In this document: positions 1-8,931 of the stretch, in pieces
Position numbering within the stretch: the first letter of the stretch is position 1
How the letters are laid out: every line of letters begins with the position of its first letter
Origin: Paenibacillus gyeongsangnamensis
Lineage (GTDB): Bacteria > Bacillota > Bacilli > Paenibacillales > NBRC-103111
Length of the DNA stretch: 64,000 nt
Assembly (NCBI RefSeq): GCF_027533625.1
Contig: NZ_JAQAGZ010000027.1
Location: 1-64,000 of the forward strand
Direction: 5' to 3'
Made by a program: the position numbers and the translations under genes
The notes under the pieces: generated by a model
The model's database searches: none
Told to the model about the DNA's origin: nothing
The model's input: the letters and a program-made list of their open reading frames with translations, nothing else

Positions 1-193
1 TATGCCAAGAAAAGACAGCGTGCAAGATGGATGGGCTCGCTTCAAGAAGTAAGATTTCTGGCCAGTCAATGTGGACTTAAAACGCTCTTGTGATCTGCAT
101 GCACATGAATGACGAACATCGGAAAGCCGTATGAGGGAAAACCTCACGTACGGTTTGATGAGGAGGGGCAGATTTCTCTGCCCTTTACTCTAG
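1..193 (+). mobile_element. 3' end of a group II intron (domains V and VI; tail of encoded protein possible)
   Basis: The left edge holds the 3' end of a group II intron; the rest lies outside the window. Domain V is seen at about 121-156 as a hairpin with paired arms AGCCGTATGAGG and CCTCACGTACGGTTT around GAAA-type loops. Domain VI is the next hairpin (GGGGCAGA/TCTGCCC), and the intron probably ends near 190-193. An open frame from base 1 to the TGA at about 91-93 is rich in Lys/Arg and could be the end of the intron-encoded reverse transcriptase/maturase, but I cannot prove it. Domain V resembles that of the truncated intron at 58.2-58.95 kb, so both may belong to the same class. The exact 3' splice site is not certain. 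Confidence 0.75.
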
Positions 194-221
194 TAAGAAT
201 TTATAAGTTTTCGTAGCTTAT

Positions 222-296
222 AGCTTCGCATCAACCTTGGTAAACGCGCTGGTCCTTGTAAGACAAGGACAGCGTAGCCGTTTATCCTGGATGCGG
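222..296. repeat. Large palindromic element, copy 1
   Basis: The core is a 19-base palindrome (GTCCTTG-TAAGA-CAAGGAC, 252-270). Further paired blocks flank it: TAAACG near 241 with CGTTTA near 280, and CGCATC near 221 with GATGCGG near 290. The same core recurs at 18.1 kb inside a still longer inverted repeat, and both copies end in TATCCTGG. It lies between the intron end and the stop codon of the DUF2515 gene. It may act as a bidirectional terminator-like hairpin, but the two-copy pattern suggests a small dispersed repeat. Confidence 0.7.
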
Positions 297-1568
297 TCAT
301 TTCCACAAATCCCCGGCGAGTACCGCCATCTCAACCTTGCTCAGCCCGAATGAGAACTCGTGCGTCATCTCGAACGAGAACGGCGCCCGGATATCGTGAA
401 AGTAGCTGATCACCGAGGGCTCGTGAAACCAGTCGCCGGGCTCGATTGCCTCGAGCTCCTTGTCCGGCCAAGCGTCTGTGAGCCGCGGGCTGTATAAGGG
501 AGACGCGCCTGGACGCAGCCTGCCGCCGTCCAGACGCTCCTTCAGCTGGCCTCGGGGCACGGGGGCGCCGTATCGGACCGCCGAGAACAGCTGCGGCCAA
601 TAGTCGGCCCGCGAGCCCGAATGCCGCTTCTCGTAAGCGAAGGCTTGGGCTCCGTCTAAGACGATGGGAATGCCGAACAGCACGGCATACAGCTTCTTGC
701 CGAGCTCGATGCGTTCCTGCAGGCTGCTGAAATTTTCCAGAATTAAGCCGGCAAGCCGGGTACCGTCTCCATCGCGGTAAGGGAATACCACCTGATTGAG
801 CTGCAGCAGCGATTGCGCCTGAAAAAACATACGGTCCAGCACCCGTTTCCGGTATAACGGATGGCGGACGACGCGGTGCTCGATAAAGTGCTGCTCATTG
901 ACGATTAGACCTATGGTTAATAACGGCGGCTCCCGGTGCAGCCAGAACAGCTCCCATACCGGTCTCATGAAGCGGGAGACGCCGAACGCCGGAAGCAGAT
1001 GAAACAGCGGCTTCCCCGCCTGGAGACTGGCGCGGTACAGCAATAGCTGCGGGTAAGCATCCCGGAAGATGAGCGCATTCGCCCGTTCCAGGAAGCCGAA
1101 TACCCACTCGCGGTCCCGTTCGCGCAGCAGGTAAGGCAGCAAATCCCCCTGCAGGTCGGTCATGTTCCAGCCGCCGTTACGGGATACCATGTGGGAGAGG
1201 AAGGCCCAATGCAGCTCGGGATGCTCACGGTACATGTGCAAATAAGCGGCGGTGCGGCTGACGTTGTTTTGGTTATGCGCATCTCTTTCCCGCGTGATGG
1301 CCGCTACGACGGCCTGGTCCTCGGCCTGGTGCCGGAGCGGCTCGGCCCGTCCGGCGGCGCCGGACTTGCGTAGGATCCAACTGAGCCGATGCTTCAGCGC
1401 TTCGACGGAAGAGGGACTCAGCTCGATGCGATGGGCAGATTCCAGCAGCTTTTTCTCATGGGCGACCGTCTGCGCTTTTCCTTTGACCCACTGGAGCGCT
1501 TCCTGCGGCAAATCCGCCAGCTTATGCAGCAAATCCATCGCGCCGTAGCGCTGCTTGCTCCGGTACAT
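297..1568 (-). CDS. DUF2515 family protein (YppC-like)
   Basis: Cytoplasmic protein of about 423 residues that I recognise as a DUF2515 (B. subtilis YppC-like) family member. No biochemical function is established, and no signal peptide or clear membrane segment is visible. The start is the ATG at 1566-1568, which follows AGGAGGG at 10-base spacing. A longer in-frame extension to 1646 has no ribosome binding site. The protein is basic and aromatic-rich, with the family's central Trp/Tyr/His-rich region (for example HWAFLSHMVSRNGGWNMTDL). It is transcribed away from the lipoprotein gene at 1724 and ends at the palindromic element. Family assignment is fairly sure, role unknown. Confidence 0.75.
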   Translation of the reverse strand: MYRSKQRYGAMDLLHKLADLPQEALQWVKGKAQTVAHEKKLLESAHRIELSPSSVEALKHRLSWILRKSGAAGRAEPLRHQAEDQAVVAAITRERDAHNQNNVSRTAAYLHMYREHPELHWAFLSHMVSRNGGWNMTDLQGDLLPYLLRERDREWVFGFLERANALIFRDAYPQLLLYRASLQAGKPLFHLLPAFGVSRFMRPVWELFWLHREPPLLTIGLIVNEQHFIEHRVVRHPLYRKRVLDRMFFQAQSLLQLNQVVFPYRDGDGTRLAGLILENFSSLQERIELGKKLYAVLFGIPIVLDGAQAFAYEKRHSGSRADYWPQLFSAVRYGAPVPRGQLKERLDGGRLRPGASPLYSPRLTDAWPDKELEAIEPGDWFHEPSVISYFHDIRAPFSFEMTHEFSFGLSKVEMAVLAGDLWK

Positions 1569-1723
1569 TGCCTCACGCCCTCCTGTAAGAAAAAGGATTA
1601 TTTCGTCCGGTGTCGTATTAGTAATATTGCAGCTTTGCCGGAACATTTTTCCATACGGTGCGTAGTAACATATGGAAAAAGCCGCTGCCTTTTTACACTC
1701 ATATGATACCGGAGGTTGTACTC

Positions 1724-3334
1724 ATGAACAGAAAACGTTGGAACGCTGTTCTGGCTATGCTTCTTGTCGGGATTCTCGTCATCCTGGCAGGCTGTCAGCC
1801 GGTGAGCGGGGTGGATCTCACCCAAATCATTTCGAAGAGCTTTACCGTGAAATCCGGTGAAAGCCGGCAAACGGTTATGCTGGAGCTGACGAAGGACCCT
1901 TCCGTTCAGCTTACGCAGGAAGAGCAGGCGATGTTCGAGCTGTTCGGCAAAGTCAAGCTGAATGTGACCGAAGCGAAGGCTCAGGACCCGCTGCACGTGT
2001 CGATGAAAGGAACGCTGGAATACTCCAAAGGCAGTATCCCTTTTGAGCTGGTGTCTGCCGATCGGGTTTTTACCATCAAGATTGAAGGGGCGAAGAAGCC
2101 GATCGTTATCCGCAGCACGCCAGCGGCAATGAATCCGGCCGGCATGCCGCAGGTGTCCGAAGCGCTGCAAGCGCAGATGGAGCAGCTCGGCAAGAAGGCG
2201 GTGGAAGCCGCTCCGAAGCTCGGGACCTTCTTCTCCAAGAACCTGCCCAACCCCAATGTGCTGACGGTAAGCCCGGTCACGGAATCCGTATACGGCGAGA
2301 GCCTGTCGCTGCAAAAGATTCATGCCGAGATCTACGGAAGCGACCTGCTGGCGCTGGTGAAGGGCTTCCTGACTAGCGTGCTGGCGGATGAGCAAGGCCT
2401 GAAGGATTTCATCGGCGTGGTGTACGACCTTTACGTGCCGATGATGCAGCAAGCGATGAAGGACTCCGGCGCAGCTGCGGGCGATAATCCGATGGCCGAC
2501 AGCATGGCGCCTTACCTGCAGAACAAGACGCTGGCAGTGGAGTTCGCCTTCGCGTATCTGAAAACGAGCCTGCAGAAGCTCTTAACGAATTTCGATACCG
2601 ATGCCGCCGCTTTCCTGGCTTCGGAGCAAGGAGCCGATTTGAAGGAGCTCCTTAGCGACCGTCTGGCGCTGAAGTTGGATTTCTTCGTAGACAAGGACCA
2701 GTTCATCCGCAAGAGCGTGACCGAATTTAGCCTCACTCTGCCATCCGGCAAAGGCAACGGACTGCAAGGCGTGAAAGTAACGAGCACCAAAGAAGCGTGG
2801 AACGTGAACAAGCCGGTGGCGATCGCTGCGATCGATACCTCGGCGGGCGTATATGATTTGAACGGCGAAAACGGCCGCCCTTCGGCAGGACGTTTCCTGG
2901 CGGGGCTGGATCCGAATTCCCAGCTTTACAAGCTGCTGAAGAACGATCTGCACATTACCAAGAAACAAATCGTGATGCACATGGACGGACCGAGTATCGA
3001 CGACATCATGTACGGCGTAAGCACGAAGCCTTACAATGATAACGGCACGGTTATGGTACCTGTCCGGTTCGTTACGGAGCAGCTCGACTCCGATGTGTCC
3101 TGGGATGCGGCTTCGCGTCAAGTGACCATCGTCGACCCGCTCTCCGGCAGCAAGCTGCTTCTCAAGATCGGCAGCAGCGACGCCAGCGTGAACGGCAAGA
3201 CCGTCTCCCTCGAGAAGCCGGCGGCCCTGGTGGACGGAACGACTTACGTACCGGTGCGCTTCGTTACCGAATCGTTCGGCGCCAAGGTACAGTGGGACCA
3301 GGAGCAGCAAACGGTTACGATATCTCGGGATTAG
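1724..3334 (+). CDS. Lipoprotein with C-terminal copper-amine-oxidase-type stalk domain
   Basis: Predicted secreted lipoprotein of 536 residues. The N-terminus has Lys/Arg, a hydrophobic core and a lipobox (LAGC, Cys near residue 23), so it should be anchored to the outer face of the membrane. The middle part (about 30-420) has no family I recognise. The last 110 residues carry two repeats with the VPVRFVTE signature and end in VTI-type strands, as in the copper amine oxidase N-terminal-like (PF07833) stalk domain of Paenibacillus surface proteins. That domain is a structural or cell-wall module and does not imply amine oxidase activity. The start was chosen from GGAGG eight bases upstream. 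A hairpin follows the stop. Confidence 0.8.
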   Translation: MNRKRWNAVLAMLLVGILVILAGCQPVSGVDLTQIISKSFTVKSGESRQTVMLELTKDPSVQLTQEEQAMFELFGKVKLNVTEAKAQDPLHVSMKGTLEYSKGSIPFELVSADRVFTIKIEGAKKPIVIRSTPAAMNPAGMPQVSEALQAQMEQLGKKAVEAAPKLGTFFSKNLPNPNVLTVSPVTESVYGESLSLQKIHAEIYGSDLLALVKGFLTSVLADEQGLKDFIGVVYDLYVPMMQQAMKDSGAAAGDNPMADSMAPYLQNKTLAVEFAFAYLKTSLQKLLTNFDTDAAAFLASEQGADLKELLSDRLALKLDFFVDKDQFIRKSVTEFSLTLPSGKGNGLQGVKVTSTKEAWNVNKPVAIAAIDTSAGVYDLNGENGRPSAGRFLAGLDPNSQLYKLLKNDLHITKKQIVMHMDGPSIDDIMYGVSTKPYNDNGTVMVPVRFVTEQLDSDVSWDAASRQVTIVDPLSGSKLLLKIGSSDASVNGKTVSLEKPAALVDGTTYVPVRFVTESFGAKVQWDQEQQTVTISRD

Positions 3335-3360
3335 TATGACCCGCCATCGCAGTAAATAAT

Positions 3361-3411
3361 AAACAGCCCTCTGAACCGGACTCCGCCTCGGACCGGAACA
3401 AAGGGCTGTTT
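3361..3411 (+). terminator. Probable terminator after the stalk lipoprotein gene
   Basis: Ten-base complementary arms (AAACAGCCCT and AGGGCTGTTT) enclose a second GC-rich stem. The T-run is weak. It lies between convergent genes and could serve both. Confidence 0.6.
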
Positions 3412-3425
3412 ACTTGTTGAACGGA

Positions 3426-3644
3426 TCAGGAAGGGTCTGGATCCGAATTGCCCGGATCAAGGGAAAGGCCCATACCGGAGGAGGGGGGACGGGGAGACGC
3501 CACCCTTCCGGCACGAGCCGCGGCTTCCCGCAGCAAATACTCGATATGCCCGTTGACGCTGCGGAATTCATCGGCCGCCCAGCGCTCCAGGATCTCATAC
3601 AGCTTCGGGTCCAGCCGCAGGGCAAAGCTTTTTTTCGCGGCCAT
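3426..3644 (-). CDS. Small ribbon-helix-helix (Arc-type) protein
   Basis: 72-residue protein. Residues 1-47 read as a short beta strand (KSFALRLD) followed by two helices (PKLYEILERWAADEF and a helix ending IEYLLREA), the pattern of Arc/MetJ-type DNA-binding proteins. The remaining Pro/Ser/Asp-rich tail looks disordered. The ATG at 3642-3644 has AGCAGGA upstream. It starts 13 bases after the SPFH gene's stop codon on the same strand, so the two are probably co-transcribed, and it could regulate that unit. Binding sites were not identified. Confidence 0.7.
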   Translation of the reverse strand: MAAKKSFALRLDPKLYEILERWAADEFRSVNGHIEYLLREAAARAGRVASPRPPSSGMGLSLDPGNSDPDPS

Positions 3645-3657
3645 AATGTCCTGCCTG

Positions 3658-4503
3658 CTAGTACAAGCTTCCTGTGTTGATGACCGGATTGGCGGAGCGG
3701 TCGGAGACGATGGCAACAAGCAGATTGTTGATCATGGCGGCTTTGCGCTCCTCATCCAGCTCGATCACGCCCTCGCGCTGCAGCTGTATTATCGCCATCT
3801 GCACCATGCCCACGGCGCCTTCGACAATTCGGCTGCGGGCCGCGAGGATCGCCGATGCCTGCTGACGCTGCAGCATGGCGCTGGCAATTTCGGTGGAGTA
3901 GGCGAGGTGCGTCAGACGGGCTTCCAGCACTTCCACACCCGCTACCGAGAGCCGCTCCTGCAACTCGCGGCTGAGTTCAAGCGCCACTTCCTCGGAGTTG
4001 CCGCGCAGCGAATAGCCGTTGTCCTCATAGGCGTCATACGGGTACTTGTTGGCTACATGGCGGAGCGCAGTCTCGCTCTGAATCTCAACGAATTGCATAT
4101 AATTGTCCACATCGAACAGCGCCTTGGCCGAGTCGACGACGCGGAAGACGACGACGGCGGCGATTTCGATCGGATTCCCTTCGACATCGTTGACCTTCAG
4201 CTTCACGCTGTTGAAGTTGCGTACGCGAAGGGATACTTTCTTGCGCGTCGACAGGGGCAGCGTCATCCAGAACCCGCTCTCGCGGATCGTACCGGCATAG
4301 CTCCCGAAGAAGGTGACGACCTGCGCCTGATTCGGCTGCACGACCGTAATGGCCGAGAAGAGCAAGGATCCGATCACCAGCAGCACGATGGCCAGCACCG
4401 GCGCCGTTTCATTGACCAGAAGAACAATCGCAAGCGCAATCAGCGCAAGATTGAACAGCAGTCCGAGGAATCCATTCACCAGCCAAGCTTTTCTTTCTTT
4501 CAT
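3658..4503 (-). CDS. SPFH/band 7 domain membrane protein
   Basis: 281-residue protein with two N-terminal hydrophobic segments (about residues 8-30 and 36-55), then an SPFH/prohibitin-type domain (VVQPNQAQVVTFFG onward) and a long Glu/Arg/Ala-rich helical region containing RQQASAILAARSRIVEGA. SPFH proteins oligomerise and organise membrane microdomains or quality-control complexes; the substrate here is unknown. The start ATG at 4501-4503 follows AAAGGAG. It is followed at once by the Arc-type gene. The upstream region 4504-4620 is AT-rich with an inverted TGATAT/ATATCA motif near 4571-4590 that could belong to its promoter. Confidence 0.85.
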   Translation of the reverse strand: MKERKAWLVNGFLGLLFNLALIALAIVLLVNETAPVLAIVLLVIGSLLFSAITVVQPNQAQVVTFFGSYAGTIRESGFWMTLPLSTRKKVSLRVRNFNSVKLKVNDVEGNPIEIAAVVVFRVVDSAKALFDVDNYMQFVEIQSETALRHVANKYPYDAYEDNGYSLRGNSEEVALELSRELQERLSVAGVEVLEARLTHLAYSTEIASAMLQRQQASAILAARSRIVEGAVGMVQMAIIQLQREGVIELDEERKAAMINNLLVAIVSDRSANPVINTGSLY

Positions 4504-4635
4504 GAAGCAGCACTCCTTTGGCAAAATATGAATTTGGTTTACAAAAAGAATTACATCAAAAAGGTATCGTTTTGATATTTATATGATATCACTTTTTCAA
4601 ATTTATGTAAATACAAATCAATGGATCGGGTTCGG

Positions 4636-4664
4636 TTGACACCGCCGACCCTAAGTGCTATAAG
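4636..4664 (+). promoter_or_regulatory. SigA-type promoter for the thioredoxin-like gene
   Basis: TTGACA (4636-4641) and TATAAG (4659-4664) are separated by 17 bases and lie 36 bases before the start codon at 4700. Confidence 0.7.
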
Positions 4665-4699
4665 TTAAGAAAAGCGATTGGGAAGGGAAGGGTTGCTTT

Positions 4700-5053
4700 A
4701 TGGAACAAGTAAAAACCGATGCGCTGTTTAGAGAAAAAACGGGCGGCTCCAAGCCTACTGTTGCCGTATTCAAGGCGACCTGGTGCAAGGACTGCCATTT
4801 TATTGAGCCTTTCATGCCCGAGATCGAAGCCGCCTATGCGGACCGGCTCGACTTCATCCAGATTGACCGGGACGAGCTTCCGGATCTCTGCTCCGAGCTG
4901 AACATTCTCGGCATTCCAAGCTTCATCGTATTCCGCGAGGGCCAGGAGCTCGTTCGCTTCGTCAGCAAGCTGCGCAAAACCCGGCAGGAGATCGAGGAAT
5001 TCCTCGACCGCGGCATCGAAGTGGCGAATGCGATGAACGGCAGCAAAGCGTAA
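4700..5053 (+). CDS. Thioredoxin-like protein with WCKDC active site
   Basis: 117-residue cytoplasmic thioredoxin-fold protein. The redox motif WCKDC (about residues 28-32) replaces the WCGPC of classical thioredoxin, and the cis-Pro loop is visible as GIPSF. This type of divergent motif is common in YtpP/YdbP-like proteins; its target is unknown. It is monocistronic, with a good promoter upstream and a terminator downstream. The classical trxA is separately present at 36.2 kb, so this is a specialised paralogue. Confidence 0.85.
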   Translation: MEQVKTDALFREKTGGSKPTVAVFKATWCKDCHFIEPFMPEIEAAYADRLDFIQIDRDELPDLCSELNILGIPSFIVFREGQELVRFVSKLRKTRQEIEEFLDRGIEVANAMNGSKA

Positions 5054-5082
5054 GTGAATCAAATTTAAGCGGATTCGAGGAG

Positions 5083-5113
5083 GGGAGTCTCTTACCGAGA
5101 CTTCTCTTTTTTT
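5083..5113 (+). terminator. Rho-independent terminator
   Basis: Stem GGGAGTCTC / GAGACTTCTC with loop TTACC, followed by a run of seven T. It ends the thioredoxin-like transcript. Confidence 0.85.
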
Positions 5114-5269
5114 GTGCTCCCCCGTTCACAAAATGGTCTATTCTTCTTTCAAGGCTTTGTAACATTTCCGCATGGATTTAGGGGATTATAATCGGTATAA
5201 TGAAACCATGAAACAAGTTGAAAACTGTCTTATTCTGCCGATTTTTACGAAGAAACGGGTGACACCTTT

Positions 5270-6217
5270 ATGAATACCAATCGATGGCTCAAACGTTTCT
5301 CGTACGCCAGTACGGTCGGTATGTTCCTGATTCTGCTGATGGGGACGCTGGTAACGAAAACTAATTCCGGCGCGGGATGCGGGACGGACTGGCCTTTGTG
5401 CAACGGGAAATTTGTTCCGGCCTATACGATCACTTCCTTAATTGAATACAGCCACCGCTTCGTCACCGGAGTGGTCAGTTTAATCCTTCTGGCTACGCTC
5501 ATTCTCGTATTCCTCTACAGCGGGCGCAAGGACGCCAAGTGGTATGTCAGCGGCGCGATGTTCTTTACGCTGCTGCAGGCGGTGCTCGGCGCGATGGCCG
5601 TCATTTGGCCCACCTCGGCACCGGTGCTGGCGCTTCATTTCGGCTTCTCGCTCTTATCGTTTGCCTTTACGCTTCTGCTGGCGCTGATATACTCCGGGAA
5701 GGGCGAAGCGATGCGGCTCGGAGACGGAAGCAGATTGTCCCGGGGCGTCCGGGTTGCCGTCTGGTGCAGCCTTGCCGCCGCCTATATCGTCGTCTATCTG
5801 GGTGCTTACGTAAGGCATACGGATTCGCTCGGCGGCTGCATCGGCTGGCCGCTCTGCAACGGCGCCGTCGTTCCGGAGCTGCAAGGCGCCACGGCGATCG
5901 TATTCACACACCGGGTCGCAGCGGCCGTATTCGGCATCTACCTGCTGCTGCTCTACATCGCCATCCGGTCGCAGGCCGGTACGCAGAGCAGCGTGACTCA
6001 AGCGTCCAAATGGTCGTTGATCCTGGTTGTACTGCAGATCTTGAGCGGCGGGTTCGTCACCCTGTCCATCGGGTACGATTATTACCTGTTCGCCAGCATG
6101 CTGCATACGCTGTTGATTTCGTGCCTGTTCGGGGTCATGTGCTACCTCGGGGTGCTTACCCTCCGCTCGTCGGAGCAAGAAAACATTCAGGCTTACGCGG
6201 CTCCCAAGCTGCCGTAA
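5270..6217 (+). CDS. ctaA: Heme A synthase
   Basis: 315-residue integral membrane protein with about eight transmembrane helices that converts heme O to heme A for aa3-type oxidases. The diagnostic features are the Cys pair in the first extracytoplasmic loop (GCGTDWPLCNG), a second WPLCNG loop, and the four conserved heme-ligand-region histidines (EYSHR, ALHFGFS, FTHRVAA, SMLHT). The start ATG at 5270 has a weak ribosome site. A TATAAT-like box near 5185-5200 may belong to its promoter. The UbiD gene follows after 49 bases on the same strand. ctaB and the oxidase genes are not in this window. Confidence 0.93.
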   Translation: MNTNRWLKRFSYASTVGMFLILLMGTLVTKTNSGAGCGTDWPLCNGKFVPAYTITSLIEYSHRFVTGVVSLILLATLILVFLYSGRKDAKWYVSGAMFFTLLQAVLGAMAVIWPTSAPVLALHFGFSLLSFAFTLLLALIYSGKGEAMRLGDGSRLSRGVRVAVWCSLAAAYIVVYLGAYVRHTDSLGGCIGWPLCNGAVVPELQGATAIVFTHRVAAAVFGIYLLLLYIAIRSQAGTQSSVTQASKWSLILVVLQILSGGFVTLSIGYDYYLFASMLHTLLISCLFGVMCYLGVLTLRSSEQENIQAYAAPKLP

Positions 6218-6266
6218 GCCTTCTGTTCTATTATCAGATCATCTTTTTAAGGAGCTGTCGCCCTGC

Positions 6267-8027
6267 ATGAGGTTTGAAAACTTACGCACTTTTATGGAAG
6301 CGCTGCGCAAAGAAAAGCAGCTGAAAGTCATATCCGCCCCCGTCGATCCGAATCTGGAGCTGGCCGAAATCCATCGCCGCGTCATTGACGAGGAAGGACC
6401 GGCCCTCCTGTTCACGAATGTAAAAGGGGCCTCGTTCCCGGTCGTCACGAATTTGTTCGGCACGTCCCGCCGCGTGGACCTCGCCTTCGGTCCCCGTCCC
6501 GAGCAGCTCATGAAGCAGCTCATCGGCGCGGTGGACACGCTTGTGCCGCCGACGCCCAAGGCACTCTGGCAGCAGCGGGACCTGCTGATCGATCTGTTCA
6601 AGGTCGGCACGAAGACGGTAGGGCCGGAAGCCGCACCCGTGCTTCAGCAGTGCCGCAAGGAAGCCCCGCTGGCGGGACTTCCCGTGCTGACCAGCTGGCA
6701 GGAGGACGGCGGCCCGTTCGTGACGCTGCCGCTCGTCTACACCGAGCATCCTGAGACGAAGCACCACAACCTCGGCATGTACCGCATGCAGGTGTTCGAT
6801 GACCGGACCACAGGGATGCACTGGCAAATCCATAAGGGCGGCGGCTTCCACTACCACGAGGCCGAGAAGCGCAGCGAGCCGCTTCCCGTCACCGTGTTCC
6901 TCGGCGGCCCGCCCGCACTGATCGCCTCGGCGATCGCGCCGGCGCCGGAGCATCTGCCCGAGCTGCTTCTGACCTCGCTCATTCTCGGTCAGAAGCTGCC
7001 GCTTGTGGACAGCCCGCTCGGCGGACACCGTCTCGTAGCCGAGGCCGAATTCGCCATCTGCGGCTCCGTGAAGCCGTATCTTCGCCGCCCGGAAGGCCCG
7101 TTCGGCGACCATTACGGCTATTATTCGCTGACGCACGATTTTCCGGTATTCGACGTGAGCCATGTATGGCACCGCAAGGATGCCATCTATCCGGCGACGA
7201 TCGTCGGCAAGCCGCGTCAGGAGGACTACTATATGGGCGAGTTCCTGCAGCGGCTGCTGTCTCCGGCGTTCCCGATGGTCATGCCCGGGGTGAAGTCGCT
7301 CTGGACTTACGCCGAAACCGGCTTCCACGCGCTCGCTTCCGCGGTCGTACGCGAGAGCTACAGCCGGGAGGCGCTCACAACGGCATTCCGGATTCTGGGC
7401 GAAGGCCAGCTGACGCTGACCAAATTCCTGTTGCTGACCGACCAGCCGATCGATCTGGAACGGTTTCCGGAGCTTCTCGAAGCGGTGCTTTCCCGGTTCG
7501 AGCCGGCGACGGACCTGTTTATTTTCAACCACACTTCGCACGATACGCTGGATTATACCGGTGACCGGCTCAATCACGGCAGCAAGGCCGTCATGCTCGG
7601 CGTAGGCGAGCCGAAGCGGGAGCTGCCTGCGGTCTATATGGGCGGCGCGCTGCCGGATATCCGCGAGGCGGCGGTGTACTGCCGAGGCTGCCTCGTCGTC
7701 TCGGGTGCCGACTACGTCAGCGACCCGACGCTGCCGCAGCGGCTGCTGGAGAGCAGCGCCGACCGGCTCCGCGAATGGCCGCTCGTCATTCTCGCGGACG
7801 ACTCCGCCATCGCCGGGGACCAAACGGCATTCCTGTGGACGGTCTTCACACGGTTTAATCCGGCGGCGGACATGTATGCCCGCTCCACCGTTCAAGGCCA
7901 CAAGCTCAGCTATGAGCTGCCGATCATTATCGATGCGCGGATGAAGCCGGGCTATCCGGACGAGCTGTTCCCGCGGGAAGACATCGTGGAACTTGTGGAC
8001 CGGCGCTGGAACGAATATTTTGCTTAA
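6267..8027 (+). CDS. UbiD-family decarboxylase (probable menaquinone-pathway decarboxylase)
   Basis: 586-residue UbiD family protein, expected to use prenylated FMN to decarboxylate an aromatic acid. Conserved stretches include DSPLGGHRLVAEAEF in the prFMN/active-site region and the oligomerisation-domain run DTLDYTGDRLNHGSK. Its length is close to the roughly 590-600 residues usual for UbiD-like menaquinone enzymes. An aminofutalosine synthase is encoded at 12.3-13.4 kb, so the substrate is plausibly the dihydroxynaphthoate intermediate of the futalosine route; this is inference. AAGGAGC lies 12 bases before the ATG. It is followed after 15 bases by a broken EamA transporter gene. Confidence 0.85.
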   Translation: MRFENLRTFMEALRKEKQLKVISAPVDPNLELAEIHRRVIDEEGPALLFTNVKGASFPVVTNLFGTSRRVDLAFGPRPEQLMKQLIGAVDTLVPPTPKALWQQRDLLIDLFKVGTKTVGPEAAPVLQQCRKEAPLAGLPVLTSWQEDGGPFVTLPLVYTEHPETKHHNLGMYRMQVFDDRTTGMHWQIHKGGGFHYHEAEKRSEPLPVTVFLGGPPALIASAIAPAPEHLPELLLTSLILGQKLPLVDSPLGGHRLVAEAEFAICGSVKPYLRRPEGPFGDHYGYYSLTHDFPVFDVSHVWHRKDAIYPATIVGKPRQEDYYMGEFLQRLLSPAFPMVMPGVKSLWTYAETGFHALASAVVRESYSREALTTAFRILGEGQLTLTKFLLLTDQPIDLERFPELLEAVLSRFEPATDLFIFNHTSHDTLDYTGDRLNHGSKAVMLGVGEPKRELPAVYMGGALPDIREAAVYCRGCLVVSGADYVSDPTLPQRLLESSADRLREWPLVILADDSAIAGDQTAFLWTVFTRFNPAADMYARSTVQGHKLSYELPIIIDARMKPGYPDELFPREDIVELVDRRWNEYFA

Positions 8028-8042
8028 GGAGTCCCGCATCTC

Positions 8043-8834
8043 ATGAGCTCATCCGGTATCCAGAAGCTGCTCCCGCACATCGGCTTCGTCATCGTTTACG
8101 TGCTCGGCGGTATCGGCTCTCGGCATGGAGTCGGTCCTGCAGTATGTGCTGCAGTTCTCGAATTCCGCCAACGGCGCCGTGCTCGGGCGCGGCTTTATGC
8201 CGATCATCACGGCAGTGATCGCGCTGCTGCTTAAGGACATCCGGCTCACGCGGCGCGTGGCCGCAGGCATTCCGATCGCCTTCGCGAGCGTCATCCTGAT
8301 CGTAGCCGGGGGCCCACACGGCTTCCATATCAGCTCCGAGACGCTGAAGGGGGACGTGCTGCTCCTGATGCGGAGCTTTCTGGGCGCCTTTTACCTGATC
8401 GGCATGAACCGGCTAGTGGGCAAGTATCCGCTAACGCTTCTGTTCTCGCTCGAGATGACGGCCGGGGCGGCCTCGCTGCTTCCGTTCTTGCTATGGAAGG
8501 CCGATGCGGCTTATCTCGCGGCAAGGACGGAAACCGCATGGCTCAGCTTGGGTTACCCGTCTTTGCGACGATCATCGGATTCTCGCTGCATAACTGGAAC
8601 TTGGCCCGGCTCGGTCCGTTCAAATCGTCCGTATACGGCTACCTGCTGCCGGTGACGGCGGCCGTTGCGGGCTTCTGGCTGCTCGGCGAGAAGCTGTCAT
8701 TGAACCAATACTTGGGCGGCGCCGGCGTACTCGCGGCCATGTATTTGGTGCAGAAGGACCGGATGCAGCCGCTTCGCAAGGCGGCGGATGCCCGAACTAA
8801 AGGCACGGGCACCATTTCTGCACGGCCCGGCTAA
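8043..8834 (+). pseudogene. EamA/DMT-family transporter, broken
   Basis: Three frames together give a drug/metabolite-transporter-like protein. The N-terminus (8043 onward, GFVIVYVLGGIG) is followed by a frame change and a gap where about 20-30 residues of the first helices are missing. The middle runs from 8125 (VLQYVLQFSNSANGAVLGRG, then GIPIAFASVILIVAGG). A second frameshift near 8550 leads into the C-terminal part (FATIIGFSLHNWNLARLG, then LGGAGVLAAMYLVQ). All pieces are in the expected order and membrane topology, so this is a recently inactivated gene or a mis-sequenced one. It lies directly after the UbiD gene, suggesting co-transcription. Confidence 0.75.
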
Positions 8835-8931
8835 CCTCCAAATTCTCCCTTGGCTCCGGGGTTCGGTTTGTTTTTGCAGGCAGGGGTCGGGTATACTTAA
8901 CTTACAAGATAAATAGAGGGTGAACTGCAGC

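Noticed and set aside
1598..2452. 284-residue minus-strand frame opposite the stalk lipoprotein gene
   Set aside because: His/Arg/Leu-rich antisense shadow; the lipobox and stalk repeats define the plus-strand gene.
6282..8039. 585-codon minus-strand open frame across the UbiD gene
   Set aside because: It is the complementary-strand shadow of a high-GC coding gene: Arg/His-rich and without family similarity.
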